Shown here: positions 17,125-26,343 of the stretch, in pieces | Position numbering within the stretch: position 1 is the stretch's first letter | Layout of the letters: every line of letters begins with the position of its first letter | DNA from: an uncultured Acetatifactor sp. | Lineage (GTDB): Bacteria > Bacillota > Clostridia > Lachnospirales > Lachnospiraceae | NCBI RefSeq assembly: GCF_910585425.1 | Contig: NZ_CAJUCP010000006.1 | Span: forward strand, 1-64,000 | DNA: 64,000 bases | Direction of reading: 5' to 3' | Program-made: the position numbers and the translations under genes | The notes under the pieces: model-generated | Databases searched by the model: none | What the model saw: the letters and a program-made list of their open reading frames with translations, nothing else | What the model was told of the DNA's origin: nothing

Positions 17125-18093
17125 ATGGCAAAGAAGGGCCGTTATTCCGGCATCGGCGGGCAGGCCGTGCTGGAGGGCATCATGATGAAGAACAAGGAGA
17201 AATACGCGGTGGCCGTCAGGCGGCCCGATGGGGGCATCTCCGTGGAGGTGGACAACCACAGGGGCATACTGCCCGGCAGCAAGGTGAAGGAGATTCCCTT
17301 TGTCAGGGGCATCTTCAATTTCATCGATTCCCTGGTGCTGGGCATGAAGTGCCTGAACTTCTCGGCCTCCTTCTATGAGGAGGAGCCGGGCGGGGAAGAA
17401 GGGGATTCCGGGCAGCAGAAGCCGAAGAACGAGACGGGGGAGAAGCTGATGTCGGCGCTGGTCACCTGCTTCGCGGTGGTGTTGGCGCTGGGCATTTTCG
17501 TGGTGCTGCCCTATTACCTGACATCCCTGCTGAAAAGTTCCCTGCGCAACCAGTCCCTGATGGCCATCATCGAGGGCGTGGTGCGCATCCTGATTTTCAT
17601 CCTGTATATCTGGGGCATCAGCCTGATGAAGGACATCCGCAGGCTGTACCGCTATCACGGCGCGGAGCATAAGTGCATCAACTGCATCGAGAGGGGGAGG
17701 CCGCTGACGCCGTCCAACGTGATGCGCAGCTCCAGGCTCCATAAGAGATGCGGGACCAGCTTCATCTTCTTCGTATTTCTGGTGAGCATCGTGCTGTTCT
17801 TCTTTATCCGGGTGGAGAACCCTGTGGCCAGGGTGGGCATCAGGATTGCGCTTATGCCCGTGGTGGCCGGGATTTCCTATGAGATTATCCGGCTGGCGGG
17901 GCGCAGCGACAATATTTTCATACAGATTCTGTCCGCGCCGGGCATGGCCATCCAGCGGATGACCACTAAGGAGCCGGACGAGAGCATGGTGGAGGTGGCG
18001 ATCGCCGCAGTGGAGACCGTGTTTGACTGGAAGCAGTATCTGAGGGACAATTTCGGATACCAGGCGGAGGATCTGGAGGCAGGGGAAGGCTGA
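17125..18093 (+). CDS. DUF1385 membrane protein (YqhQ-like)
   Basis: A 322-residue conserved Firmicute protein of unknown function. The family opening GGQAVLEGIMM is present at residues 9-19 and the central RYHGAEHKCINCIE motif near 180, with its conserved His/Glu/Cys residues that could bind metal. There are about four hydrophobic helices (about 110-135, 150-175, 215-240, 245-265). Start 17125 is chosen because GGAGG lies 8 bases before it. It is 3 bases upstream of prmC and so is co-transcribed with the release-factor genes, a linkage often seen in Clostridia, though no functional link is established. Confidence 0.88.
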   Translation: MAKKGRYSGIGGQAVLEGIMMKNKEKYAVAVRRPDGGISVEVDNHRGILPGSKVKEIPFVRGIFNFIDSLVLGMKCLNFSASFYEEEPGGEEGDSGQQKPKNETGEKLMSALVTCFAVVLALGIFVVLPYYLTSLLKSSLRNQSLMAIIEGVVRILIFILYIWGISLMKDIRRLYRYHGAEHKCINCIERGRPLTPSNVMRSSRLHKRCGTSFIFFVFLVSIVLFFFIRVENPVARVGIRIALMPVVAGISYEIIRLAGRSDNIFIQILSAPGMAIQRMTTKEPDESMVEVAIAAVETVFDWKQYLRDNFGYQAEDLEAGEG

Positions 18094-18096
18094 CAT

Positions 18097-19020
18097 ATGA
18101 CGTATGGGGAACTGTACCGCCGGGGAAGGGATGCGCTGGAAGGGGCGGGAGTCCCGGAGGCGGAGCTGGATGCCAGGCTGCTCCTGGAGTGGGTCTGCGG
18201 CACGGACCGAAACGACCTGCTGGCCCACGGGGACAGAGAGCGGAGCGCCGGAGAGCAGGCGGAATATGAAAGGCTGATTGCCGGGCGGAAGGGGAGGATC
18301 CCCCTCCAGCATCTCACAGGGGTGCAGGCGTTCATGGGGCTGGAATTTGCCGTGGACGGGCATGTGCTGGTTCCCAGGCAGGATACGGAAGTCCTGGTGG
18401 AGGAGGCGCTGCGCAACCTCCATGACGGCATGCGGATACTGGATATGTGCACGGGATCCGGCTGTATCCTGATAAGCCTCCTGCACTATTCCAACGACTG
18501 CCGGGGGGTGGGAGCGGACATCTCCGGGGAGGCCCTGGCCGTGGCCAGAGGGAACGCGGAAAGGCTGCTGGGGGCTTCGGCCTGCGCCTGGATGCGGGAC
18601 GGGACGGAGATCCTGGACGGCTGTGGGGCGAATCTTGCATGTGCGGAGGACAGGCAGGGGAGGATTTCATTCATGGAGAGCGACCTCTTCGACGGCGTAG
18701 AAGGGAGATTCGACATCATCGTGTCCAATCCGCCCTATATCCGGAGCGGGGAGATTCCTGGCCTGATGCCGGAGGTGCGGGAGCACGAGCCTGTGCTGGC
18801 CCTGGACGGCGGGGAGGACGGGCTTGCCTTCTACCGCAGGATCGTGGAGGGCTGCAGGGGGCATCTTTGCGGCGGCGGGATGCTTTTCCTGGAAATCGGA
18901 TACGACCAGGGGGAGGCTGTCAGCGGGCTCCTGGCGGAAGCGGGATTCCTGGAGGTGGCCGTGGTAAAGGATTATGCCGGACTGGACAGGGTGGTCTGCG
19001 GGACGCTTGGATTCGGCTGA
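18097..19020 (+). CDS. prmC: Release factor glutamine methyltransferase
   Basis: PrmC methylates the Gln of the GGQ motif in RF1 and RF2 using S-adenosylmethionine. The 307-residue protein has the helical N-domain ending in LQHLTGVQAFMGLEF, the SAM-binding ILDMCTGSGCI near 118, and the catalytic NPPY motif (SNPPYIRSGEIP) near 210. Between these is an insertion of about 25 residues rich in Ala and Cys (around 165-190) not usual in the family. It lies two genes after rpmE and upstream of its substrate gene prfA, with 136 bases between. Confidence 0.94.
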   Translation: MTYGELYRRGRDALEGAGVPEAELDARLLLEWVCGTDRNDLLAHGDRERSAGEQAEYERLIAGRKGRIPLQHLTGVQAFMGLEFAVDGHVLVPRQDTEVLVEEALRNLHDGMRILDMCTGSGCILISLLHYSNDCRGVGADISGEALAVARGNAERLLGASACAWMRDGTEILDGCGANLACAEDRQGRISFMESDLFDGVEGRFDIIVSNPPYIRSGEIPGLMPEVREHEPVLALDGGEDGLAFYRRIVEGCRGHLCGGGMLFLEIGYDQGEAVSGLLAEAGFLEVAVVKDYAGLDRVVCGTLGFG

Positions 19021-19156
19021 GCGGCGGATGCCGGGGGTATCCGGGGCAATGACAGGCCCGGGATGACGGGACAGGCGCAGGGCAGACAGGGAAAGGCCCG
19101 CCGTCTGGCAGAGTGAGAGGATGAAGAGCCGTCTCGGCGGCAGAATGAGAGGAGAT

Positions 19157-20233
19157 ATGTTCGATAAATTAGAGGATTTGCTGATTCGGTTCGAGGAGAT
19201 TCTGAGCGAGCTCCACGAGCCCACCGTGACCGCCAACCAGGAGCGGTTCCGGAAGCTTATGAAGGAGCAGAGCGACCTGACACCCATCGTGGACGCTTAT
19301 ACGGAATATAAGAAGTGCAGGCAGGAAATCGAGGACTCCCTGGAGCTGTTGGAGGGGGAGAGCGATGACGACATGCGGGAGATGATCAAGGAGACCTTAA
19401 GCGAGAGCAGGAAACGCGTGGAGGAGCTGGAGCAGGAGCTGAAAATCCTGCTGCTTCCCAAGGACCCGAACGATGACAAGAATGTAATCGTGGAAATCCG
19501 GGCAGGCGCGGGAGGGGACGAGGCGGCGCTGTTCGCCGCGGAGATCTATCGGATGTACGTGCACTACGCGGAGGGCCAGCGGTGGAGGGTGGAGACGCTG
19601 AATGTGGATGAAATCGGCATCGGCGGCATGAAAGAGGTACAGTTCACGATCACCGGGCAGGGCGCCTACTCCAGGATGAAGTATGAGAGCGGCGTGCACC
19701 GGGTGCAGAGGGTGCCCGAGACGGAGAGCGGCGGGCGGATACACACCTCCACCATCAGCGTGGCGGTGATGCCGGAGGTGGACGAAGACATAGATATCGT
19801 CATCGAGGAGAAGGACATCCGGATCGATGTCATGCGGGCCTCGGGAAACGGCGGCCAGTGCGTCAACACCACGGATTCCGCGGTGCGCCTGACCCACTAT
19901 CCCACGGGCATCGTGGTGTACAGCCAGACGGAGAAGTCCCAGCTCCAGAACAAGGCCAAGGCCTTCGCCCTGCTGAAGGCGAAGCTCTACGACATGGAGC
20001 AGCAGCAGCGTCATGACGCGGAGGCGGAGCTGCGCCGCAGCCAGATAGGGACGGGGGACCGCTCCGAGAAGATCCGCACCTACAATTTCCCCCAGGGCCG
20101 CGTCACCGACCATCGCATCGGCCTGACCATCTACAAGCTGGATAAGGTCATGAACGGGGACATCCAGGAGATCCTGGACGCCTGCATCGCCGCCGACCAA
20201 GCGGCTAAGTTAGTGAAGATGGGAGAAAACTAA
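19157..20233 (+). CDS. prfA: Peptide chain release factor 1
   Basis: RF1 reads UAA and UAG and triggers peptide release. The 358-residue protein has the family length, the RVPETESGGRIHTST stretch of the codon-recognition domain and the catalytic GGQ in SGNGGQCVNTTDSAVRL. The start at 19157 follows AGAGGAG closely; an earlier in-frame ATG at 19121 would add 12 unusual residues. Its last 11 codons (AAKLVKMGEN plus stop) are the first copy of the 57-bp tandem repeat that follows, so the usual C-terminus (CIAADQAAKL) has been extended by a few residues. The first stop is UAA, which RF1 itself reads. Confidence 0.96.
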   Translation: MFDKLEDLLIRFEEILSELHEPTVTANQERFRKLMKEQSDLTPIVDAYTEYKKCRQEIEDSLELLEGESDDDMREMIKETLSESRKRVEELEQELKILLLPKDPNDDKNVIVEIRAGAGGDEAALFAAEIYRMYVHYAEGQRWRVETLNVDEIGIGGMKEVQFTITGQGAYSRMKYESGVHRVQRVPETESGGRIHTSTISVAVMPEVDEDIDIVIEEKDIRIDVMRASGNGGQCVNTTDSAVRLTHYPTGIVVYSQTEKSQLQNKAKAFALLKAKLYDMEQQQRHDAEAELRRSQIGTGDRSEKIRTYNFPQGRVTDHRIGLTIYKLDKVMNGDIQEILDACIAADQAAKLVKMGEN

Positions 20234-20590
20234 GAGCCGTTTGGTCGCGGGACCGAAGCGGCCAAGCTGGTAAAGACGGGAGAAAACTAGAGGCCGTTTG
20301 GTCGAGGGACCAAGGCGGCTAAGCTGGTGAAGATGGGAGAAAACTAAAAGCCGTTTGGTCGCGGGACCGAAGCGGCCAAGCTGGTGAAGATGGGAGAAAG
20401 CTGGAAGCCGTTTGGTCGCGGGACCGAAGCGGCCAAGCTGGTAAAGATGGGAAAAAACTCAAAGCCGCCTGGTCAAGGGGCCGAAGCGGCAAAGCTGGTG
20501 GAGAAGGAAGAAAACCAGAAGCCGCCTGGTCGAGGGACTGAGGCGGAGAGGCCGGTGGAGACGGGAGAGAACCAGGCCGAAAATCCAACA
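20201..20590 (+). repeat. 57-bp tandem repeat, seven copies, derived from the prfA 3' end
   Basis: Copies begin at 20201, 20258, 20315, 20372, 20429, 20486 and 20543; the spacing is exactly 57 every time, which is 19 codons. The reading frame of prfA continues through all copies. The codon at the prfA stop position is TAA, TAG, TAA, TGG, TCA, CAG, CAG in successive copies, and the frame finally closes with TAG at 20591. Each unit also holds a hairpin (in copy 1, 20236-20262: GCCG..GGTC / GACC..CGGC with loop GCGG), and copies 5-6 show paired changes in the stem. Copies 1-4 are the most alike; 5-7 are diverged. It is not CRISPR: there are no unique spacers. Confidence 0.95.
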
Positions 20591-20615
20591 TAGATGAGAC
20601 AGGAGATTGCCGATC

Positions 20616-23297
20616 ATGTTTACGAAGGAAATGATGGAAAGAATGGAAGCGCCCTTCAGGGAGCAGTTGAAGCGCATGGGGACAAGCGGAGCCTGCGGGG
20701 CCAGGGCGGCGCAGGTGGAGCGCATGGTGGAGGAGATTCTGAGCCCCGGGGAGGCCCAGGCCCTGAAATGCCTGTATGCCTCCATGCCGGTGAGCGATGC
20801 CGTGGACTATCCTGCGGAGCTCTTCGAAGCCTTCGCCAGGCACGGGGCCTTTCTCTGGGAGAAGGGGCCTTTTGCGGGCCGGGTTCCGGAGAGGCTCTTC
20901 GCCGGGTATGTGCTGCATCATCGGGTGAACAATGAAGATTTGACGGAGCACCGCGCATTTTTCTATGAGCAGTTAAAGGACAGGATTGCCGGGATGGATA
21001 TGCGCCAGGCCGTGCGGGAAGCCAACTACTGGTGCGCCTCCCAGGCCACCTACAGGTCAACGGACGGCCGGACGGCCAGCCCCATGAGCGTATACGACTG
21101 CGCCTACGGCCGCTGCGGGGAGGAGTCCACCTTTACCGTGTCGGTGCTGCGCAGCCTGGGAATCCCCGCCAGGCAGGTGTACGTGCCCCTGTGGTCCCAC
21201 TGCGACGACAACCACGCCTGGGTGGAGGCATGGTGCGACGGGGAGTGGGTCTTTTTCGGCGCATGTGAGCCGGAGGAGCTCCTGAACAGAGGGTGGTTCG
21301 CCGGGGCGTCCTCCAGGGCCATGCTGGTGCACTCACGCTGGCTCCTTCCGGTGGAGGAGGGCACGGAGGGCGTGGACGCCCCCCAGGTGCTGCCCGGCAA
21401 CGACATGTGCCAGGCCCTGAACCAGATCGGACGCTATGCCCTGACCACAGAGCAGGAGGTGGCCGTATATGACAGAGAGGGGAATCCCCAGCCGGGGGCG
21501 CTGGTGCGCTTTGAAGTCATGAATATGGCATGCTACGGGGAGATTGCGGCCGTCCATACCGACGGGCAGGGGAAGTGTGTGCTCCGCACCGGACTGGGCA
21601 GCCTGCATGTCACAGCGTCAAAGGACGGCGCTTACGGGGAGGCCCTGGCGGACACCAGACAGGGGAGCTGCTGTGAGATCGTGCTGGACGCCGCGGGACA
21701 GCAGGCTGACAGGTGGGAGGAGCTGACTTTTACCGCACCGAAGGATTCTGTACGGAATTCCGTCATGCCCACCGATGAGGAGAAGGCCAGGGGCCGGAAG
21801 CGTCTGGAGGAGATGAACCGCCTGCGCAGGGAGAAGGAGAGCCGCTTTTACGACCAGGCCCTGGCGGAGGAAGCCACGGCAGGGATGGAGTCGGATATGC
21901 GGGACAGATGCGCCGCCATCATGAAAAAGGCCTGCAGGAACCAGAAGGAGATCGGGACATTCCTGGCAAAGCCCGCGGACGGAGCCTATCCGGAGCGCTG
22001 GAAGACGGCCGTGCTGGAGAGCCTGCGGGAGAAGGACCTCCGGGATATCACTGTGGAGGTGCTGGAGGAGTGCTGCCTGGAGGCGGCCGGCTGGGAAAGC
22101 GTGTACGGGGACGGGCTTCTGGTGCCCTATATCCTGTGCCCCAGAGTGGGGGACGAGATGATCCGTCCCTTCCGGCGCTTCATTTCGGGCTGGCTGGAGC
22201 AGGAGAGCGCCCGCCAGGGCAGAGACCTGTCGGAGGAGATCCGCAGGAATCCGGTGGCGGCATGGGAGCTTGTGCAGGAAAAGATTGTGTCGGATAAAAA
22301 GGAGGAGTACGGGAACCTGATCGCATCCGCCCGGGGCGCTCTGGAGAGCGGCCGGGGGAGCAGGCTGACCCAGGAAGTGGTCTGCGTGCAGATTCTCAGG
22401 ACTCTGGGCATACCCGCCCGGCTGGATCCGGTGGAGGGAGTGCCGGAGGTGTGGATGCCTTCGGAGGAGGCCCGGAGCGCGAAAGACGCGGCGGCAGGTT
22501 CCGGCCAAGCGGAAGCCATGGCCGAAGACATGGGCGTATTCGTTCCGCTGGAGCGGCATGAGAGGACATGCCGGATTCTGGTCCGGGGCCAGGAGGGCGT
22601 GGAGTGGAATTATTTCGGAAACTGGTCCCTGGCCCGTTTTGACGATGGCGCTTACAGGCCTCTGTGGCTGTGGGAGCAGGACAAGCTTGCGGGGCCCATT
22701 CCCGCTTTCCCGGGGAGATACAGGGCGTTGACGGCGAACCGTCTGCCAAATGGCAATATATTGGCAAAAGAGCTGTATTTCCAGTTGGAGGAGGGACAGG
22801 AGAGGGAGATTCGCCTGGAGCTGGCGGAGGCTGAGCCTGCCGATATGCTCACGGACCACGCCATCCCGGACTTTGCCATAAAGAGGGAGGACGGGGAGGC
22901 ATGCATGCTTTCGGCGCTGGTGAAGGAAGACAGCGGCCTGTTCATCTGGCTGGGAGAGGACGAGGAGCCTACGGAGCATATCCTGAATGAGATATATGAG
23001 CGCAGGGAGGCCTATGCCGAGCTGCAGGAGAGGCTGTTCTTTGTGGCCCTGCGCCCGGAAATCCGGAAGAACCCGGCGTGCGGACGGGTGCTGGAGGCGC
23101 TGCCCGGGATTACATTGATGTTCGACGAGTTCGGGGCCGATATGGAGGCGCTGGCCCGCAGGCTGTACCTGGAGCCCGGGAAGCTCCCCCTGGCGGTGCT
23201 GATCGACAGGGAGATGCGGGGCATCTACAGCGTGGCCGGGTACAATGTGGGCACGGGTGATATGATACTGAAGCTGATCCGGATGAGCAAAAACTGA
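20616..23297 (+). CDS. Large transglutaminase-like protein
   Basis: This 893-residue protein has a transglutaminase/protease-fold core: catalytic Cys167 in RCGEESTFTVSVLRSLGIPAR and His200 in DNHAWVEAW. In place of the usual following Asp-Pro it has FGACEPEE. After it come a beta-sandwich segment like a carboxypeptidase-regulatory domain (AVYDREGNPQPGALVRFEV, about 290-370), a helical stretch, then a second weaker transglutaminase-like patch (VCVQILRTLGIPARLDP near 590). The final 130 residues look like a thioredoxin-like fold. No signal peptide or membrane helix is seen, so it is cytoplasmic or non-classically located. Start 20616 follows AGGAG at 10 bases. Function unknown; peptide hydrolysis or crosslinking is only a guess. 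Confidence 0.75.
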   Translation: MFTKEMMERMEAPFREQLKRMGTSGACGARAAQVERMVEEILSPGEAQALKCLYASMPVSDAVDYPAELFEAFARHGAFLWEKGPFAGRVPERLFAGYVLHHRVNNEDLTEHRAFFYEQLKDRIAGMDMRQAVREANYWCASQATYRSTDGRTASPMSVYDCAYGRCGEESTFTVSVLRSLGIPARQVYVPLWSHCDDNHAWVEAWCDGEWVFFGACEPEELLNRGWFAGASSRAMLVHSRWLLPVEEGTEGVDAPQVLPGNDMCQALNQIGRYALTTEQEVAVYDREGNPQPGALVRFEVMNMACYGEIAAVHTDGQGKCVLRTGLGSLHVTASKDGAYGEALADTRQGSCCEIVLDAAGQQADRWEELTFTAPKDSVRNSVMPTDEEKARGRKRLEEMNRLRREKESRFYDQALAEEATAGMESDMRDRCAAIMKKACRNQKEIGTFLAKPADGAYPERWKTAVLESLREKDLRDITVEVLEECCLEAAGWESVYGDGLLVPYILCPRVGDEMIRPFRRFISGWLEQESARQGRDLSEEIRRNPVAAWELVQEKIVSDKKEEYGNLIASARGALESGRGSRLTQEVVCVQILRTLGIPARLDPVEGVPEVWMPSEEARSAKDAAAGSGQAEAMAEDMGVFVPLERHERTCRILVRGQEGVEWNYFGNWSLARFDDGAYRPLWLWEQDKLAGPIPAFPGRYRALTANRLPNGNILAKELYFQLEEGQEREIRLELAEAEPADMLTDHAIPDFAIKREDGEACMLSALVKEDSGLFIWLGEDEEPTEHILNEIYERREAYAELQERLFFVALRPEIRKNPACGRVLEALPGITLMFDEFGADMEALARRLYLEPGKLPLAVLIDREMRGIYSVAGYNVGTGDMILKLIRMSKN

Positions 23298-23411
23298 AGC
23301 CTTTCGGCCCGGTGCCAAATGCCGATGTTGTTTTGCGATGTCTGACGGCTGAGCGGCATGCCGGAAAATCTGAGACGAGGCTTTGGGGACAACAGAAGAT
23401 GTCTGCCATAT

Positions 23412-23499
23412 ATGCCGCCCCGGGCGGCATGATGGGAAGGTTGGATAAAAAAGCGTATCCAATCTGTGTATTTTGCACGGCGGATGCTTTCCGCCGTGC
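23412..23499 (+). other. Three strong hairpins in the leader of the GH29 gene
   Basis: ATGCCGCCC/GGGCGGCAT (23412-23430, loop one base), TTGGATA/TATCCAA (23441-23462) and GCACGGCGGA/TCCGCCGTGC (23475-23499, loop of 5). The last ends 32 bases before the chosen GH29 start. No T-run follows, so they are not simple terminators; the rest of the 234-base gap shows nothing else. Confidence 0.5.
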
Positions 23500-23531
23500 G
23501 GGCGCGTCGCAACGCGCGGATGGGCGCAACA

Positions 23532-24848
23532 ATGAACAAGGTTGTGGAAGAGAGGACCAGGAGGACGGAGTGGTACAGGGAGGCCCGGTTCGGCATGTTC
23601 ATCCACTGGGGGCTGTACGCCATCCCGGCCAGAGGGGAATGGCTGCGCAGCACCGAGCAGCTCACCAGGGAGGAGTACGAGCCCTTCAAGGACGAGTTCA
23701 CCACGGAGAACTACGACCCTAAGGAATGGGCCAGACTGGCGAAGGAGGCCGGCATGAAGTACGCGGTGCTGACGGCCAAGCACCACGACGGCTTCTGTCT
23801 GTTCGACTCGAAGCTGACGGATTTCAAGTCCACCAATGCCCCCTGCGGGCGGGACCTGGTGCGGGAATTCCTGGAGGCTTTCCGGGCGGAGGGCATCCGT
23901 GTGGGCCTGTATTATTCCGTGATCGACTGGCGGCATCCGGATTTCCCCCATTACGGGGACATGCACCATCCCATGCGGAACCGCCCGGAATATTCCAACG
24001 AGAACCGAAATTTCGACAATTACCTGGAGTACATGTTCGGCCAGATAAAGGAGCTTCTGACGGATTATGGGAAGCTGGACGTGATGTGGTTCGATTTCTC
24101 CTACGGGAACATGAAATGCGACACCTGGAAGGCCAAGGAGCTGATCGAGATGGTGCGCTCCATACAGCCTGACGTGATCATCGACAACCGCCTGGAGGGA
24201 AGCGGGGAGAATGCGGGCTCCATCCGCACCTTGGATCCCACCCCTTACTCCGGGGACTTCGCCTCGCCGGAGCAGATGATTCCCCCGGCGGGCATCCGGG
24301 ACGAAGCGGGCAATCCCATCCCCTGGGAATCCTGCATCACCCTGAACAACAACTGGGGCTATGCCGCCCATGACCATCATTACAAATCCGCGAAGATGGT
24401 CATCCATATGCTGGTGGAATGCGTCAGCAAGGGCGGGAACCTGCTGCTGAACGTAGGCCCCAACGCCAAGGGGGAGATTCCCCGGGAGTCGGTGGACATC
24501 CTGCGGGAGGTCGGCGCCTGGATGAAGAAGAACGGAAAGAGCATCTACGGCTGCGGCTACGCGGAGCTCCCGAAGCCGGAGTGGGGGCGCTTCACCCGCA
24601 GGGGCAATGTGCTCTACGCCCATGTGATGGAGGAGCAGGCCGGGGCCATCTGCCTGGAGGACATGGCCGGGAAGATTGAGAAGATGCGGCTGCTGTCGGA
24701 CAATTCCGAGATCAAGCAGGCCAACTACTGGAACCTGAAGGAATTTAGCCAGAACGCCTTTTTCTTCTTCAATCCCCACGCCTCGGACTGCTATCCCCTG
24801 CCGGACGAGCTGGATACGGTGGTGGAGATCTACCTGAAAGAGGAGTGA
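23532..24848 (+). CDS. GH29 alpha-L-fucosidase
   Basis: This intracellular retaining fucosidase (438 residues, no signal peptide) has the family's opening WYREARFGMFIHWGLYAIP, the AKHHDGFCLFDS motif near residue 85, and the catalytic nucleophile Asp188 in VMWFDFSYG. Later, GGNLLLNVGPNAKGEIP is a typical GH29 stretch. The catalytic barrel covers about 1-340 and a small beta-sandwich follows. The start is uncertain: 23532 and 23520 both lack a clear ribosome site. It lies alone between the transglutaminase-like gene and a terminator; no fucose transport genes are near. Host or plant fucosides are possible substrates. Confidence 0.9.
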   Translation: MNKVVEERTRRTEWYREARFGMFIHWGLYAIPARGEWLRSTEQLTREEYEPFKDEFTTENYDPKEWARLAKEAGMKYAVLTAKHHDGFCLFDSKLTDFKSTNAPCGRDLVREFLEAFRAEGIRVGLYYSVIDWRHPDFPHYGDMHHPMRNRPEYSNENRNFDNYLEYMFGQIKELLTDYGKLDVMWFDFSYGNMKCDTWKAKELIEMVRSIQPDVIIDNRLEGSGENAGSIRTLDPTPYSGDFASPEQMIPPAGIRDEAGNPIPWESCITLNNNWGYAAHDHHYKSAKMVIHMLVECVSKGGNLLLNVGPNAKGEIPRESVDILREVGAWMKKNGKSIYGCGYAELPKPEWGRFTRRGNVLYAHVMEEQAGAICLEDMAGKIEKMRLLSDNSEIKQANYWNLKEFSQNAFFFFNPHASDCYPLPDELDTVVEIYLKEE

Positions 24849-24870
24849 AGACGGAAAAGCATCGCATAAG

Positions 24871-24914
24871 AAATGGGACTGCCGTCCGAAAGCGGCAGTC
24901 CCATTCTGCATTTC
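24871..24914. terminator. Bidirectional terminator between GH29 and OFA genes
   Basis: Stem AATGGGACTGCCG / CGGCAGTCCCATT with an 8-base loop (13 perfect pairs). Moderately T-rich sequence follows on the plus side and A-rich sequence precedes it, so it can serve both converging genes. Confidence 0.85.
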
Positions 24915-24948
24915 ATGTATCAGGACAGATTCCCTCAATACGCCGGAA

Positions 24949-26247
24949 TCACTTCTTCCCGTCCTTGGGAGCCCGCACCAGGAAGAGGCTGATCAGCAGC
25001 GCCACGATGTACAGCACGATGGTGACATACAGCACGTTCTGATATCCCGTGGGGTTGACGCTGATGCCATGGACTTCCATGAACTCTCCCGTGTGGTCCA
25101 CGATCCAGTTGGCCATCTGGTTGCCGGTGAGGCCTGCGATGGCCCATGCGGAGAGGGTCAGTCCGTGGATGGCGCTGATGTTGCCCATGCCGTAGTGGTC
25201 GGACAGCAGTGTGGGCACATTGGAGAAGCCGCCGCCGTAGCCCGCGTTGACTACGAAGATGAGCCCCAGCACCAGGATCACAAGCGCTGTATTGCCCTCG
25301 CCGTTCTTGATGCCGCCTGTGACCATGACGATGGCCGTGAAGGCGATGGAGAGGATGAAGATCAGCTTGTAGATCGTGTTCCTGTCCTTCATCTTATCCG
25401 CCCAGGCGGAGAAGCCCAGGCGACCGCCCGCGTTGAAGACGGCGGACACGGTGGCGATGACGCCGGCAGCGCCTGCCAGGCCGATGCATTTCACGATCAT
25501 CTTCTCCTGGGAGATCAGGGCCAGTCCGCAGGTGATGTTGATGTAGAACATCAGCCAGATGCCGATATAGTTGGTGATGGGCCTGGACTTGATGACATCC
25601 ATCATGCCCTTGCCTTTTTCAGCCTTTTTGGGCTCATGCCATGTGGCGGGCTTGTGCAGCAGCAGATGCCCCGCGAACATCATGATGAAGTACACCACCG
25701 ACAGGATCAGGAACATCTTGTAGATGCCGCCCTCGCCCAGATTGTCCAGCATGGCCTGCATGATGGGGCTGGCGATGGCCTTTGCCGCGCCGAAGCCTGC
25801 CACGGCCAGTCCGGTGGCCAGGCCCTTCCTGTCCTCGAACCAGAGCATCAGGGTCTTCACCGGGGAGAGATATCCCGTGCCCAGTCCGACGCCCATGATG
25901 AAGCCGTAGCAGATATAGATGCCGATCAGCGCCAGGGGGCTGTGCTGATGGGTGCCGCCGTAATAGATGAAGAAGCCGGTTCCCGCCATGCCGCAGGCGA
26001 AGCAGATGGAGGCGATGAGGGAGGACTTATGGATGTCCTTCTCCACGATGTTGCCCAGGAAGGCCGCCGACATGCCAAGGAAGAAGATGGCGAAGCTGAA
26101 GGCCCACTCCGTGGCGCCCTTGGAGAAGCCGATGTAGTCCGCGATTTCCTGGCTGAAGATGGACCAGCAGTAGACTGTACCGATGCTGCAGTGGAGGAGC
26201 AATGCCGGGATGGCGGCATTGACCCATTTGTTCTGTTTGCTTTTCAT
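24949..26247 (-). CDS. OFA-family MFS transporter (oxalate/formate antiporter-like)
   Basis: A 432-residue, 12-helix major facilitator protein. The opening WVNAAIPALLLHCSIGTVYCWSIF and the helix-4 region GLGTGYLSPVKTLMLWFEDRKGLATG are characteristic of the oxalate:formate antiporter family. A Lys-rich loop between the two halves (residues about 200-215) and a Lys-rich end are cytoplasmic. OFA members carry oxalate, formate, lactate or other small carboxylates; the sequence alone does not choose. It is transcribed alone from a minus-strand promoter at 26315-26343. Confidence 0.88.
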   Translation of the reverse strand: MKSKQNKWVNAAIPALLLHCSIGTVYCWSIFSQEIADYIGFSKGATEWAFSFAIFFLGMSAAFLGNIVEKDIHKSSLIASICFACGMAGTGFFIYYGGTHQHSPLALIGIYICYGFIMGVGLGTGYLSPVKTLMLWFEDRKGLATGLAVAGFGAAKAIASPIMQAMLDNLGEGGIYKMFLILSVVYFIMMFAGHLLLHKPATWHEPKKAEKGKGMMDVIKSRPITNYIGIWLMFYINITCGLALISQEKMIVKCIGLAGAAGVIATVSAVFNAGGRLGFSAWADKMKDRNTIYKLIFILSIAFTAIVMVTGGIKNGEGNTALVILVLGLIFVVNAGYGGGFSNVPTLLSDHYGMGNISAIHGLTLSAWAIAGLTGNQMANWIVDHTGEFMEVHGISVNPTGYQNVLYVTIVLYIVALLISLFLVRAPKDGKK

Positions 26248-26314
26248 GATTTACCTCGTTTCCTTTTATGTATTTTACTCCGCAATCATTATATGTGATG
26301 TGCAGCCGCCTATT

Positions 26315-26343
26315 ATTTTACTCGCAATTTCGCTAAAATGCAA
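26315..26343 (-). promoter_or_regulatory. Putative promoter of the OFA transporter, TTGCAT-17-TAAAAT
   Basis: Read on the minus strand, TTGCAT (26338-26343) and TAAAAT (26315-26320) are 17 bases apart, about 70 bases before the start codon. Confidence 0.5.

Noticed and set aside
20201..20590. CRISPR array
   Set aside because: The repeats are head-to-tail with no unique spacers and arise from coding sequence.
20384..20593. Independent small gene in the prfA repeat
   Set aside because: The frame is simply the repeat continued in the prfA frame; the ATG has no ribosome site of its own.
21618..24938. Minus-strand open frame of 1106 codons
   Set aside because: Lies opposite the transglutaminase-like and fucosidase genes and has no domain or ribosome site.
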